Positions 26,617 through 34,516 of a DNA stretch of 64,000 nucleotides are shown here, one piece after another. Made by a program: the position numbers and the translations under genes. The stretch is from Streptomyces albireticuli (GTDB lineage: Bacteria > Actinomycetota > Actinomycetes > Streptomycetales > Streptomycetaceae), in assembly GCF_002192455.1 (NCBI RefSeq), contig NZ_CP021744.1, positions 4,741,001 through 4,805,000 on the forward strand, in the 5' to 3' direction. The number at the start of each line of letters is the position of its first letter. Within the stretch, counting starts at the first letter, position 1. The notes under the pieces are model-generated. The model saw only the letters and a list, made by a program, of their open reading frames with translations. It ran no database searches and was not told the origin of the DNA.

Positions 26617-27420
26617 ATGCCCGACGTCACCGGTCCGTACCCACCCGGCACCCCCTGCTGGGTCGACCTGATGGTCCCCGACCAGCAGGCCGCCCTCGAC
26701 TTCTACCGCGACCTGTTCGGCTGGCAGGGCGAGGCCGGGCCGCCCGAGACCGGCGGGTACGCGATCTGCGCCAAGGACGGCAAGCCCGTGGCGGGCATCA
26801 TGACGGCGATGAACCCGGACGGCAGCACGCCCGACCCGGCGCCGCCGAGCGTGTGGACCACCTATCTGGCCACCGACGACCTGGACGCCACCGAGCGGCA
26901 GATCACCGGCAACGGCGGCAAGCTCATGATGCACGGGACGGACGTGCTCACCCTCGGCCGGATGGCGGTCGCCGAGGACCCCACGGGCGCGGTCTTCGGC
27001 CTCTGGCAGGCCAAGGACTTCACGGGCGCGAAGGTCGTCAACGAACCCGGCTCGTTCATCTGGAACGAGCTCAACACCAACGACACGGCCACCGCCTCGG
27101 GCTTCTACGCCACCGCGCTCGGCCTCAAGGCGGCCCCGATGGACGGCGCGCCCGGCTACTTCTCGCTGACCGCGGGCGACCGGACGGTGGGCGGGATGCA
27201 GGCGCTCGGCGTGCTGCCCGCCCCGCCCGACGGACCGTCGCACTGGCTGACCTATTTCTCGGTCGACGACACGGACAGCACGGTCGACGCGGTGATCCGG
27301 GCCGGCGGCTCGGTGATCAAGCCGCCGTTCGACATGGTCGCCGGGCGGATGGCCGTGGTCCAGGACCCGCAGGGCGGTGCCTTCGCCCTGATCGACGCCA
27401 GCACCACCGAGGCCCCGTGA
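26617..27420 (+). CDS. Two-module VOC-superfamily protein
   Basis: A 267-residue protein of two VOC modules: one from about residue 8 (PCWVDLMVPDQQAALDFYRDLFGW ... MAVAEDPTGAVFGLWQ), the second from about residue 145 (SFIWNELNTNDTATASGFYATALGLK ... MAVVQDPQGGAFALID). Actinobacterial relatives are often annotated as hydroxylase or glyoxalase-like, without a proven activity. The ATG at 26617 has GGAGG eight bases upstream; ATG 26602 and GTG 26581 are weaker alternatives. Its stop directly abuts the stop of the convergent LCP gene (27420/27421), leaving no room for a terminator. Confidence 0.85.
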   Translation: MPDVTGPYPPGTPCWVDLMVPDQQAALDFYRDLFGWQGEAGPPETGGYAICAKDGKPVAGIMTAMNPDGSTPDPAPPSVWTTYLATDDLDATERQITGNGGKLMMHGTDVLTLGRMAVAEDPTGAVFGLWQAKDFTGAKVVNEPGSFIWNELNTNDTATASGFYATALGLKAAPMDGAPGYFSLTAGDRTVGGMQALGVLPAPPDGPSHWLTYFSVDDTDSTVDAVIRAGGSVIKPPFDMVAGRMAVVQDPQGGAFALIDASTTEAP

Positions 27421-28713
27421 TCACTCGGCGGTGACCTTCTGGTCCTTCTTGAGCTGGTCGAAGAGCTGCTTGGCCTTGGCCGTGTCCCACTTCACGGCGA
27501 CGCCGTCGCTGCGCGTCGGGAAGTTCGCGGACGCGATCGGCACTGTCAGCTGCTTGCCGTCGCCGCCCGTCACGCCCTTCATCGCCCAGAACATCGACGT
27601 CAGGTCGAACAGCCCCATGTCCTTGTCGACGATGAGCGTGTCCAGCCCGGAGCCGATCACGGGGTAGAGGCGGAACGGGTTGAGGACCGTGCTCGGCGAG
27701 GCGGCCTGCTTCGCGAGGGTGTTCAGGAACTTCTGCTGGTTGCGCATCCGGCCCAGGTCCTGGTCGGCCTCCTGGTGGCGCTGGCGCACGAAGGCCAGCG
27801 ACTGGGCACCGTCCAGCTCCTGGCAGCCCGCCTTGAAGTCCGCGCCGGAGTCCCGGTCCTTCAGCGGCTTGTCCAGGCACATCTCCACGCCGCCCAGCGC
27901 GTCGACCAGATTGCGGAAGCCGCCGAAGCCGATCTCCGCGTAGTGGTCGATGCGCAGCCCGGTGTTGAACTCGATGGTCTGCGCGAGCAGCTCCGGCCCG
28001 CCGTCGGCGTAGGCCTGGTTGAGCTTGTGCGTCGAGGCGGGGAACTTCTTGCCCGACTCCTTGCCGGTGAAGGCGGGGATCGTGACGTACGAGTCGCGGG
28101 GCAGGCTCAGCATCGTGGTGCCGTTGTCACCGGTGTGCAGGATCATCATCGAGTCGGTGCGCTTGCCGTCCGCCGACCCGGTGTGCAGCTGCTTCTTGTC
28201 CTCGTCGGACAGGCCCTCGCGGCTGTCGGAACCCACGATCAGATAGTTGGTGCCCTCGCCCGCCGCCGGCCGGTCCTGGACCTTGCCCAGGTCGACCTCG
28301 CGGCGCAGCTTGGAGTCGGCCCAGAAGTACGTGCCGACGGAGACGGCCAGCAGCACCACCACGAAGGCGGTCAGGCCGACCGTGATCCGCTTGCGCCAGT
28401 TCGGCGGGGTGGTGCGCGGCGCGCCACCGCGCGGGCCCCGGCCGCCGTGCCCGCCGTGGCCGCCGCGCCCCGGGCCGGCCGGGCCGCCGGGACCGTAGAC
28501 CTGTCCGGTGTTGTAGCCGTCGTCCCGGCGCCCGCCGGAGGCGTGGTCCGTGACCGCCGGGCCCTCGTCGTAGCCCGGTGCCGGCTGGTACTGGCGGGGT
28601 GGCGCCGTGCGCCGCACATGGGGCATGGCGCGGGCGCCCTCGGGCTCGGCATTCGTACTGCCGCGCCCGTACCGGCCCCGCTCGTCGGTCCGCCCATCCG
28701 GCCAATCGCTCAT
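27421..28713 (-). CDS. LCP-family (LytR-CpsA-Psr) protein 1
   Basis: A 430-residue membrane-anchored phosphotransferase-like protein. A 110-residue Gly/Pro/Arg-rich cytoplasmic N-terminus precedes one transmembrane helix (ITVGLTAFVVVLLAVSVGTYFW) and an extracellular LCP domain. Conserved residues are in YLIVGSDSRE, GKRTDSMMILHT, LSLPRDSYVTIP, HKLNQAYADGG, RIDHYAEIGFGGF and FVRQRHQEADQDLGRMRNQQ. LCP enzymes attach undecaprenyl-linked glycopolymers to peptidoglycan. There is no C-terminal LytR_C domain. The ATG at 28713 starts the basic N-terminus. It is divergent from a thioesterase gene. Confidence 0.92.
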   Translation of the reverse strand: MSDWPDGRTDERGRYGRGSTNAEPEGARAMPHVRRTAPPRQYQPAPGYDEGPAVTDHASGGRRDDGYNTGQVYGPGGPAGPGRGGHGGHGGRGPRGGAPRTTPPNWRKRITVGLTAFVVVLLAVSVGTYFWADSKLRREVDLGKVQDRPAAGEGTNYLIVGSDSREGLSDEDKKQLHTGSADGKRTDSMMILHTGDNGTTMLSLPRDSYVTIPAFTGKESGKKFPASTHKLNQAYADGGPELLAQTIEFNTGLRIDHYAEIGFGGFRNLVDALGGVEMCLDKPLKDRDSGADFKAGCQELDGAQSLAFVRQRHQEADQDLGRMRNQQKFLNTLAKQAASPSTVLNPFRLYPVIGSGLDTLIVDKDMGLFDLTSMFWAMKGVTGGDGKQLTVPIASANFPTRSDGVAVKWDTAKAKQLFDQLKKDQKVTAE

Positions 28714-28820
28714 GTAACGCAGTGTGCCCCGGGTACCCGGGCGACCGGCAGGGCGACCACATGATCGGGGCAGGGCTGTTGCAGAGCTGATGCAGAACGG
28801 CCCTCGGGCGACGGGCGGCA

Positions 28821-28826
28821 TACAGT
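28821..28826 (+). promoter_or_regulatory. -10 element of a probable leaderless thioesterase promoter
   Basis: TACAGT (28821-28826) ends seven bases before ATG 28834. The intervening GGTGGAC has no proper ribosome-site distance, so a leaderless mRNA is likely. A -35 match is weak. Confidence 0.5.
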
Positions 28827-28833
28827 GGTGGAC

Positions 28834-29382
28834 ATGACCATTCAGGACCGGAATCCGGAGACGGACATACCCGGCAAGACGACGTCGGCCTCGCGCACGA
28901 CGCTGTCCCACATCATGACCGGCAGCGACACCAATCTGCTGGGCACCGTCCACGGCGGCGTGATCATGAAGCTGGTGGACGACGTCGCCGGCGCGGTCGC
29001 CGGCCGGCACTCCGGCGGCCCCGCGGTCACCGCGTCCATGGACGAGATGGCCTTCCTGGAGCCGGTCCGCGTCGGGGACCTCGTCCATGTGAAGGCCCAG
29101 GTGAACTGGACCGGCCGGTCCTCCATGGAGGTCGGCGTCCGGGTGCTCGCCGAGCGGTGGAACGAGTCGACGCCCGCCGTCCAGGTCGGCAGCGCGTACC
29201 TGGTCTTCGCCGCGGTCGACGCCGACGGCAAGCCGCGGCGCGTCCCGCCGGTCCTCCCGGAGACGGAGCGGGACCGCAGGCGCTACCAGGAGGCGCAGAT
29301 CCGCCGCACGCACCGGCTGGCGCGCCGCCGGGCCATCATGGAGCTCCGCGAGAAGCGGGCCGCGGACGGTATCGAGGATTGA
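28834..29382 (+). CDS. Acyl-CoA thioesterase (hotdog fold, YciA/BFIT-like)
   Basis: A 182-residue single hotdog domain. Key stretches are TLSHIMTGSDTNLLGTVHGGVIMKLVDDVAGAVAGRHSGG (the HGG helix cap with a conserved Asn and Asp), VTASMDEMAFLEPVRVGDLVHVKAQVNWTGRSSMEVGVRVLAE and FAAVDADGKPRRVPPVLPET. These match acyl-CoA hydrolases of the YciA/ACOT7 type, which act on medium to long acyl-CoA. The C-terminal 40 residues are Arg-rich and helical. The start is ATG 28834 on a probable leaderless mRNA; GTG 28825 lies inside the -10 element and is unlikely. Confidence 0.9.
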   Translation: MTIQDRNPETDIPGKTTSASRTTLSHIMTGSDTNLLGTVHGGVIMKLVDDVAGAVAGRHSGGPAVTASMDEMAFLEPVRVGDLVHVKAQVNWTGRSSMEVGVRVLAERWNESTPAVQVGSAYLVFAAVDADGKPRRVPPVLPETERDRRRYQEAQIRRTHRLARRRAIMELREKRAADGIED

Positions 29383-29439
29383 CCGTCCACGGTCTTCGGG
29401 GCTCGCGCCCCGGGCCGCCCTTCCGCGCCACCGCGCGGT

Positions 29440-29741
29440 GTCCTCAAACGCCGGACGGGCTGGATTCCGCCCGGGCCGGCCTTTGCCGCCGGGGCCGGGG
29501 TCCGGATCTTGCCCGGGCCGGCCTTTTGCCGGCGGGCTGAGGGGCTGGATGTGCCCGGGTCGGCTTTCACCGGCGGGCTGAGGGGCTGGATGTGCCCGGG
29601 TCGGCTCCTACCGGCGGGGCTGGGGGCCGATTCCGCCCGTCCCGGTCTTCACCGGCCGGGCCGGCGTGCTGGATTTCGCTCAGGCCTGCCTGCGCCGACA
29701 GGTCCGGAGACCGGATTCCAGCCCGTCCGGCGCTTGAGGAC
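29440..29741. repeat. 41-bp tandem units framed by inverted copies of the dispersed repeat (copy 2)
   Basis: This fills most of the 395-base gap between the thioesterase and LCP 2 genes. The left arm 29440-29468 (GTCCTCAAACGCCGGACGGG...) and right arm 29713-29741 match as reverse complements at 27 of 29 positions. Between them are about six degenerate units of 41-43 bp of the form GGCTGGATNNNGCCCGGGNCGGC. Two adjacent units, at 29541 and 29582, share GGGGCTGGATGTGCCCGGGT and more. No gene is supported here. Confidence 0.75.
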
Positions 29742-29777
29742 ATTCGGGAAGGGGCGGGGAGGGGAAAACTCCCCCCG

Positions 29778-31280
29778 CTACACCCCCGCCGCTCCCAGCG
29801 GCCCCTCCGGGCAGATCACCTGGTCGCCCGTGACCGCCGCCGCCCCCCGCCGCTTCGGGACCGGCACAATCACCCGCACCGCCCGCACCTCCTTGAAGTC
29901 CAGCCCCAGCGTCACCTTCATCACCGGCCCCTGCCGCGGCACCGGCCGCAGCTCCGCGCCCGGCAGCGCCGCCGCCAGGGTGCGCACCGAGCGGTCCCAG
30001 CGCGGGTCGTAGGCGATCACCGTGCGCCGCTGCGGTACCGGCACCCGCGCGTCCGCCGGCAGGCCCGTCGTGCTGAAACCGGTCGTGCGCAGGTCCCGGT
30101 CGGTGGCGCGGGCCAGGCCGTGGCGGCCGCTGCCGTTGTAGACCTGCACCCGGACCTTCTGCGGCGCCACCTCGACCGGCGCCGGCGGCCCCGCCAGCCG
30201 GCGCGGCGCCTTGGCGTCGTGCGCCCGGCGGTTCTGCTCGGTGAGCGGCCGGTCGTCGCGCAGGGCCTGGAAGAGCTTGCCGGCCGCAGCCTCGTCCCAC
30301 TTCACGGTCGAGCCGATGCGCGGCACCGGGAAGTCCGCGACCCCCACCGGCACCGAGACGAACTCCGCGGAGGAGGGCGTGAGGTTGCGCATCGCCCGGC
30401 CCAGCCCGACCAGCTCGTCCCCGCCGAAGCCCCGGTCGGCGCGGACGGAGCCCAGCAGCGTGGCGGAGACCTCCTGGAACTTCACCGGGTTCAGCAGCAC
30501 CCCGCTGCTCGTCGCCTGGTGCAGGAGCGAGGCGAGGAAGCGCTGCTGCCGCTGCATCCGGCCCAGGTCGGCGGCGCCGTCGAGATGCCGGGAGCGTACG
30601 TACTGGAGCGCCTGCCCGCCGTCCAGGTCGCTGGGCCCCGCCGGCAGGTCCAGCCCGCTGTAGCGGTCCCGGAGCGGCTTGGCCGAGCACACCCGCACCC
30701 CGCCCAGCACGTCGACGGTCCGCATGAAGCTCACGAAGTCGACCTCCAGATAGTGGTCGACGTGCACGCCGGTCAGGTGCTCCACCGTCCGTACGGTCAG
30801 GCTGGGCCCGCCCTCGGCGTAGGCGGCGTTGAGCTTCTGCGGGTGGGCCGGGCGCCTGCGGCCGGCCTCGTCGGTGTGCTCGGGGATCATCGCGTAGGTG
30901 TCGCGGGGCAGGCTGACCACGGTCGCCCGGTCCCGTTCGGCGGAGAGGTGGACGAGCATCAGCGTGTCCGTGCAGTGACAGGGCGCGCCGCCCAGGTGGT
31001 AGCGGTCCCGCTGGGCCCGGCTGATCCGCTCCCGGCCGTCCGTGCCCACCAGCAGCACGTTCATCCCCTGGCGGGTCTCGGGCGGCCGGTCGACCAGCCC
31101 GCGGAAGGCGTCCACCCGGTCGATCCGGCTGTCGATCCCGCTGACCACGGCGTGCCCGATGCCCCCCGCCCCCAGCACCGCCAGCGCGGCCAGCGAGGTG
31201 ATCCGCAGCCCCCAGCGGGGGCGGCGGGGGGCGCCGTGGCGGGCCCGGTGCGAGCGCGGGTTGCGGGCCGGTGCGGTCAT
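29778..31280 (-). CDS. LCP-family protein 2 with LytR_C domain
   Basis: A 500-residue membrane protein with a short basic N-terminus, a transmembrane helix (about residues 26-47) and an LCP domain: MNVLLVGTDGRERIS, CTDTLMLVHLSAERD, VSLPRDTYAMIP, KLNAAYAEGG, HVDHYLEVDFVSFM and YVRSRHLDGAADLGRMQRQQ. A C-terminal LytR_C domain starts near residue 388 (VRVQVYNGSGRHGLARATDRDLRTTGFSTTGL). Expected role: ligation of a secondary wall polymer to peptidoglycan. The cysteine pair CHC before the TDTL motif is unusual among the paralogs here. ATG 31280 is preceded by GGAGG. It is divergent from the GT2 gene at 31503. Confidence 0.9.
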   Translation of the reverse strand: MTAPARNPRSHRARHGAPRRPRWGLRITSLAALAVLGAGGIGHAVVSGIDSRIDRVDAFRGLVDRPPETRQGMNVLLVGTDGRERISRAQRDRYHLGGAPCHCTDTLMLVHLSAERDRATVVSLPRDTYAMIPEHTDEAGRRRPAHPQKLNAAYAEGGPSLTVRTVEHLTGVHVDHYLEVDFVSFMRTVDVLGGVRVCSAKPLRDRYSGLDLPAGPSDLDGGQALQYVRSRHLDGAADLGRMQRQQRFLASLLHQATSSGVLLNPVKFQEVSATLLGSVRADRGFGGDELVGLGRAMRNLTPSSAEFVSVPVGVADFPVPRIGSTVKWDEAAAGKLFQALRDDRPLTEQNRRAHDAKAPRRLAGPPAPVEVAPQKVRVQVYNGSGRHGLARATDRDLRTTGFSTTGLPADARVPVPQRRTVIAYDPRWDRSVRTLAAALPGAELRPVPRQGPVMKVTLGLDFKEVRAVRVIVPVPKRRGAAAVTGDQVICPEGPLGAAGV

Positions 31281-31502
31281 GGGGACCTCCGCGACGGACG
31301 GGACCAGGACGGGGCCGGGCCCGGAAGGGCCAGGGAGCGGTCACGGTATGCCCATACGATCTACGGACCGCGCCCCCACGCCGTTCGGGTCACGCCTGCC
31401 ACCCGGCCGGGAGCGTCGGCTTCCGCCATTGGCGGTAACGTGACCGACGAGTCCGCCGCCCCCCGCCCGTCCGGTGAGTGACCCCCGTACCCCCGAGGAA
31501 CC

Positions 31503-32516
31503 ATGCCCGAACAGCAGCCGCCCGCCGTTTCCGTGATCATGCCGGTGCTCAACGAGGAGCGGCATCTGCGCACCTCCGTGCGGCACATCCTGGAACAGGA
31601 GTACGCCGGCGAGCTGGAGGTCGTGATCGCCCTCGGTCCGTCCACGGACCGCACGGACGAGATCGCCGCCGAGCTCGTCAGGGAGGACCCCCGGGTCCAC
31701 ACCGTCCCCAACCCCACCGGCCGGACGCCCGCCGCGCTCAACGCCGCGATCAAGGCGTCCCGTCACCCGATCGTGGTGCGCGTGGACGGCCACGGCATGC
31801 TGTCGCCGAACTACATCGCGACGGCCGTGCGGCTGCTCGACGAGACGGGCGCGCAGAACGTCGGCGGCATCATGCACGCCGAGGGCGAGAACGACTGGGA
31901 GCACGCCGTCGCCGCCGCGATGACCTCGAAGATCGGCGTGGGCAACGCGGCCTTCCACACGGGCGGCGCGGCCGGCCCCGCCGAGACCGTGTACCTGGGC
32001 GTCTTCCGGCGCGAGGCGCTGGAGCAGCAGGGCGGCTACAACGAGGAGTTCATCCGCGCCCAGGACTGGGAGCTGAACTTCCGGATCCGTGAGGCCGGCG
32101 GGCTGATCTGGTTCTCGCCCGAGCTCAAGGTCTCCTACCGGCCGCGCCCGAGTGTGAAGGCGCTCGCCAAGCAGTACAAGGACTACGGCCGCTGGCGGCA
32201 CGTCGTCGCCCGCTACCACCAGGGCTCGATCAACCTCCGCTACCTCGCGCCGCCGACCGCCGTCGTGGCCATCGCCGCGGGCGTGGTGGTCGGCGCGGCC
32301 GTCACCCCGTGGGGCCTGGTCGTGCCGGCCGGGTACCTGGCGGCCATCGCCGCGGGCTCGGTGCCCGCGGGCAAGGGCCTGCCGCTCAAGGCGCGGGCGC
32401 AGATCCCGGTGGCGCTGGCGACGATGCACATGTCGTGGGGGTTCGGCTTCCTGACCAGCCCGCGCTCGCTGGCCCGCAAGGTCATCGCCAGCCGCCGCCC
32501 GGCGGTCACGAAGTAG
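31503..32516 (+). CDS. Family 2 glycosyltransferase, ExoA-like, membrane-associated
   Basis: A 337-residue GT2. The GT-A domain opens with VSVIMPVLNEERHLRTSVRHIL and has the nucleotide-sugar region VRVDGHGMLSPNYI, then GVFRREALEQQGGYNEEFIRAQDWELNFRIREAGG, where QDWELN is the catalytic-base region. A YGRWRHVV motif resembles the (Q/R)xxRW acceptor motif. Two or three hydrophobic segments at the C-terminus (about residues 245-320) suggest membrane association. It probably adds a sugar to a lipid-linked or exported polymer. The neighbouring LCP genes fit a cell-wall glycopolymer. GAGGAA precedes the ATG. Donor and acceptor unknown. Confidence 0.88.
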   Translation: MPEQQPPAVSVIMPVLNEERHLRTSVRHILEQEYAGELEVVIALGPSTDRTDEIAAELVREDPRVHTVPNPTGRTPAALNAAIKASRHPIVVRVDGHGMLSPNYIATAVRLLDETGAQNVGGIMHAEGENDWEHAVAAAMTSKIGVGNAAFHTGGAAGPAETVYLGVFRREALEQQGGYNEEFIRAQDWELNFRIREAGGLIWFSPELKVSYRPRPSVKALAKQYKDYGRWRHVVARYHQGSINLRYLAPPTAVVAIAAGVVVGAAVTPWGLVVPAGYLAAIAAGSVPAGKGLPLKARAQIPVALATMHMSWGFGFLTSPRSLARKVIASRRPAVTK

Positions 32517-32524
32517 GGAGCGCG

Positions 32525-32558
32525 CCGCCGTACGGGTCCGCCCGGACCCTTACGGCGG
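32525..32558. terminator. 15-bp hairpin between convergent GT2 and LCP 3 genes
   Basis: CCGCCGTA plus GGGTCCG (32525-32540) pairs with CGGACCC plus TACGGCGG (32543-32558), with one mismatch (C33/T50). Downstream lie three GGACCGTTCC/GGAACGGTCC words that can also pair with each other. Confidence 0.65.
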
Positions 32559-32609
32559 CCCGTCCGCGGACCGTTCCGACCGGGAACGGTCCGGCCGGAA
32601 CGGTCCCGC

Positions 32610-34361
32610 TCAGAAACGATTCAGCGAGTTGACCTTCATGCAGGCCGAGGTGTCGTCGCCGTTGAGCGGGTCCGCGCTCTCGGGCGCCTTGTTGTCGTCG
32701 GCCTTGCCGCGGGGCTTCTCCCCGTCCTTGTCCTCGCCCTTGCCGTCCTTCTTCTCGCCGTTCTTCCCGGCGTCGTCCTTCGGGCCGTCCGCGGCCTTCG
32801 GGTAGGACGTGCCCGTACGCCAGTCCCCGCCGATGACCAGGGTCAGCCCGTCGACCGCCGTGGACATCCGCAGCGCGCTGTCCGGCAGCCCCAGGGCCTT
32901 GGCCAGTGCCTCGGCGTCGCCGCGCTGGGAGGCCTTCGCGTAGCTGAGCGTCGTGTCGGCCTGCGACCGGGGCGTGGAGTCCGCCGTGGCCTTGCTGAAG
33001 CCCTGCTTCACCAGGAAGGCGGCGATGTCGGAGCCCCGGCCGACGGCCACGGGCTGGGCGGCCGTGCCGGTGCCGTTGAAGACGGTGACGTCGACGGCGC
33101 TCTTCGGCCCGCTCGGGGCCGCGGGCGAGGCGCTCTTCTCGTCCTTCTTCTTGTCCTTGCCGTCGAGCGCGATGTCGTTGCGCACCAGCGAGAAGAGCTT
33201 GTCCGCGTCGCCCGGCTTGGGGATCACGTGCGCGTCCGGGTTCTGCGGGTCGGAGACCCACGGCATGGTGGTCATGGTGATCCGGCCGGACGGCACCCGC
33301 TTGAGGTCGTCGGCGAGGTCGTAGAGCTTCTTGACCGAACCGAGGTCCTTGTCGACGGTGAGCGCCTTGGTGGCGGCCTCGGCGAGGTCGGTGAGCTGGC
33401 CCGGGTCGGAGAGCTTGGTGCCGGACTTGAGCTGGCGGACCATCGAGTTCATGTACATGTGCTGGGCGTGGGTGCGGCCGATGTCGCTGCCGTCCTCGAA
33501 GCCGTGGCGGGTGCGCAGCCACTGGAGGGCCTGCTCGCCCTTGACGTTCTGCCGGCCCTTGCGCAGCCGCAGCCCCGACTTGTCGTCGTAGACGTTGCTG
33601 TCGACGCAGACCGGGACGCCGCCGACGGCGTCGGCCATGTTCACCACACCGGCGAAGTCGATCATCATGAAGTGGTCGACGGGGATGCCGGTGAGCTCCT
33701 CCCAGGTGGCGACCGTGCAGCCGGGGCCGCCGTTCATCAGGCTGGTGTTGATGATCTGGCGGTCGGTCTCCCGGTAGACCTTGCCGTCCTCCGGGTCGGT
33801 GCACTTGGGGATCGTCACCCGGGTGTCGCGCGGGACGCTGATGACCGACATGTTGGTGCGGTCCGCGGAGACGTGCACCAGCATCTGCACATCGGCGAGC
33901 GGCTTGCGGTCGGCGTCCTCGCGGGCGCCGCCGAGGGCGACGTTCTCCGGGCTGTTCCGGCTGTCCGAGCCCAGGATCAGGATGTTCAGGGGCCGCTGGC
34001 CGGCGGCGTTGGCGGCGCTGCGGTCGAGCCGCTTGTCGCCGAGGTTGAGCGCGTCCTTCTTGAGGTTGCCGTTGAGGTGCTCGTAGTAGAAGTACCCCGC
34101 GGCGGCGGTGCCGAGGACGAGGACCGCGAGGCAGAGCGCGGTCCAGCGGGCTATTCGGGCCGCGCGGGTGCGCCGCCCGGCGCGGTGCTTGGAACCACCG
34201 GACCTGCCGGACTTCCCGGCCTTTCCGGCCTCTTGGGCTTTCCCGGCTTTTCCGGCCTTCCCGGTGTCCTCGGCCTTCCCGGCCGCGCCGGTTTCCTGCC
34301 CGCCGCGGGCCCCCGGGACGCGGCCGCGCGCCCGCGGCCCCCGCACACTGCTGTCCCGCAT
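32610..34361 (-). CDS. LCP-family protein 3 with LytR_C domain
   Basis: A 583-residue protein. The cytoplasmic N-terminus has Gly-Lys-Ala repeats (GKAGKAGKAQEAGKAGKSG), then a transmembrane helix (ALCLAVLVLGTAAAGYFYY). The LCP domain shows NILILGSDSRNSPEN, LADVQMLVHVSADRTNMSVISVPRDTRVTIP, IPVDHFMMIDFAGVVNMADAVGG and WLRTRHGFEDGSDIGRTHAQH. A LytR_C domain (VDVTVFNGTGTAAQ) is followed by a charged Lys/Asp tail ending CMKVNSLNRF. The usual HKLNxAY motif is replaced by RQIINTSLMNGG, so substrate handling may differ. GGGGAGG precedes ATG 34361. Confidence 0.9.
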   Translation of the reverse strand: MRDSSVRGPRARGRVPGARGGQETGAAGKAEDTGKAGKAGKAQEAGKAGKSGRSGGSKHRAGRRTRAARIARWTALCLAVLVLGTAAAGYFYYEHLNGNLKKDALNLGDKRLDRSAANAAGQRPLNILILGSDSRNSPENVALGGAREDADRKPLADVQMLVHVSADRTNMSVISVPRDTRVTIPKCTDPEDGKVYRETDRQIINTSLMNGGPGCTVATWEELTGIPVDHFMMIDFAGVVNMADAVGGVPVCVDSNVYDDKSGLRLRKGRQNVKGEQALQWLRTRHGFEDGSDIGRTHAQHMYMNSMVRQLKSGTKLSDPGQLTDLAEAATKALTVDKDLGSVKKLYDLADDLKRVPSGRITMTTMPWVSDPQNPDAHVIPKPGDADKLFSLVRNDIALDGKDKKKDEKSASPAAPSGPKSAVDVTVFNGTGTAAQPVAVGRGSDIAAFLVKQGFSKATADSTPRSQADTTLSYAKASQRGDAEALAKALGLPDSALRMSTAVDGLTLVIGGDWRTGTSYPKAADGPKDDAGKNGEKKDGKGEDKDGEKPRGKADDNKAPESADPLNGDDTSACMKVNSLNRF

Positions 34362-34516
34362 GGGGCCTCCCCTAACTGCTGCGTCCGGCCCGATGGGCAG
34401 GCGTGTCTGATCTCGTCGCTCTGTGCACGCAGATCGCTCCGAGCGGATCGTACGGCCGTGCCGTGCTCAAATGACCGGTCGTCCGATAGTGAGATGCATG
34501 TGTGCGGGGGCTGGGT

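Noticed and set aside
29268..29777. Open frames in several directions through the 41-bp repeat region
   Set aside because: They exist because the repeats lack stops; the residues are repetitive Pro/Gly/Ala/Arg and no start has a ribosome site.
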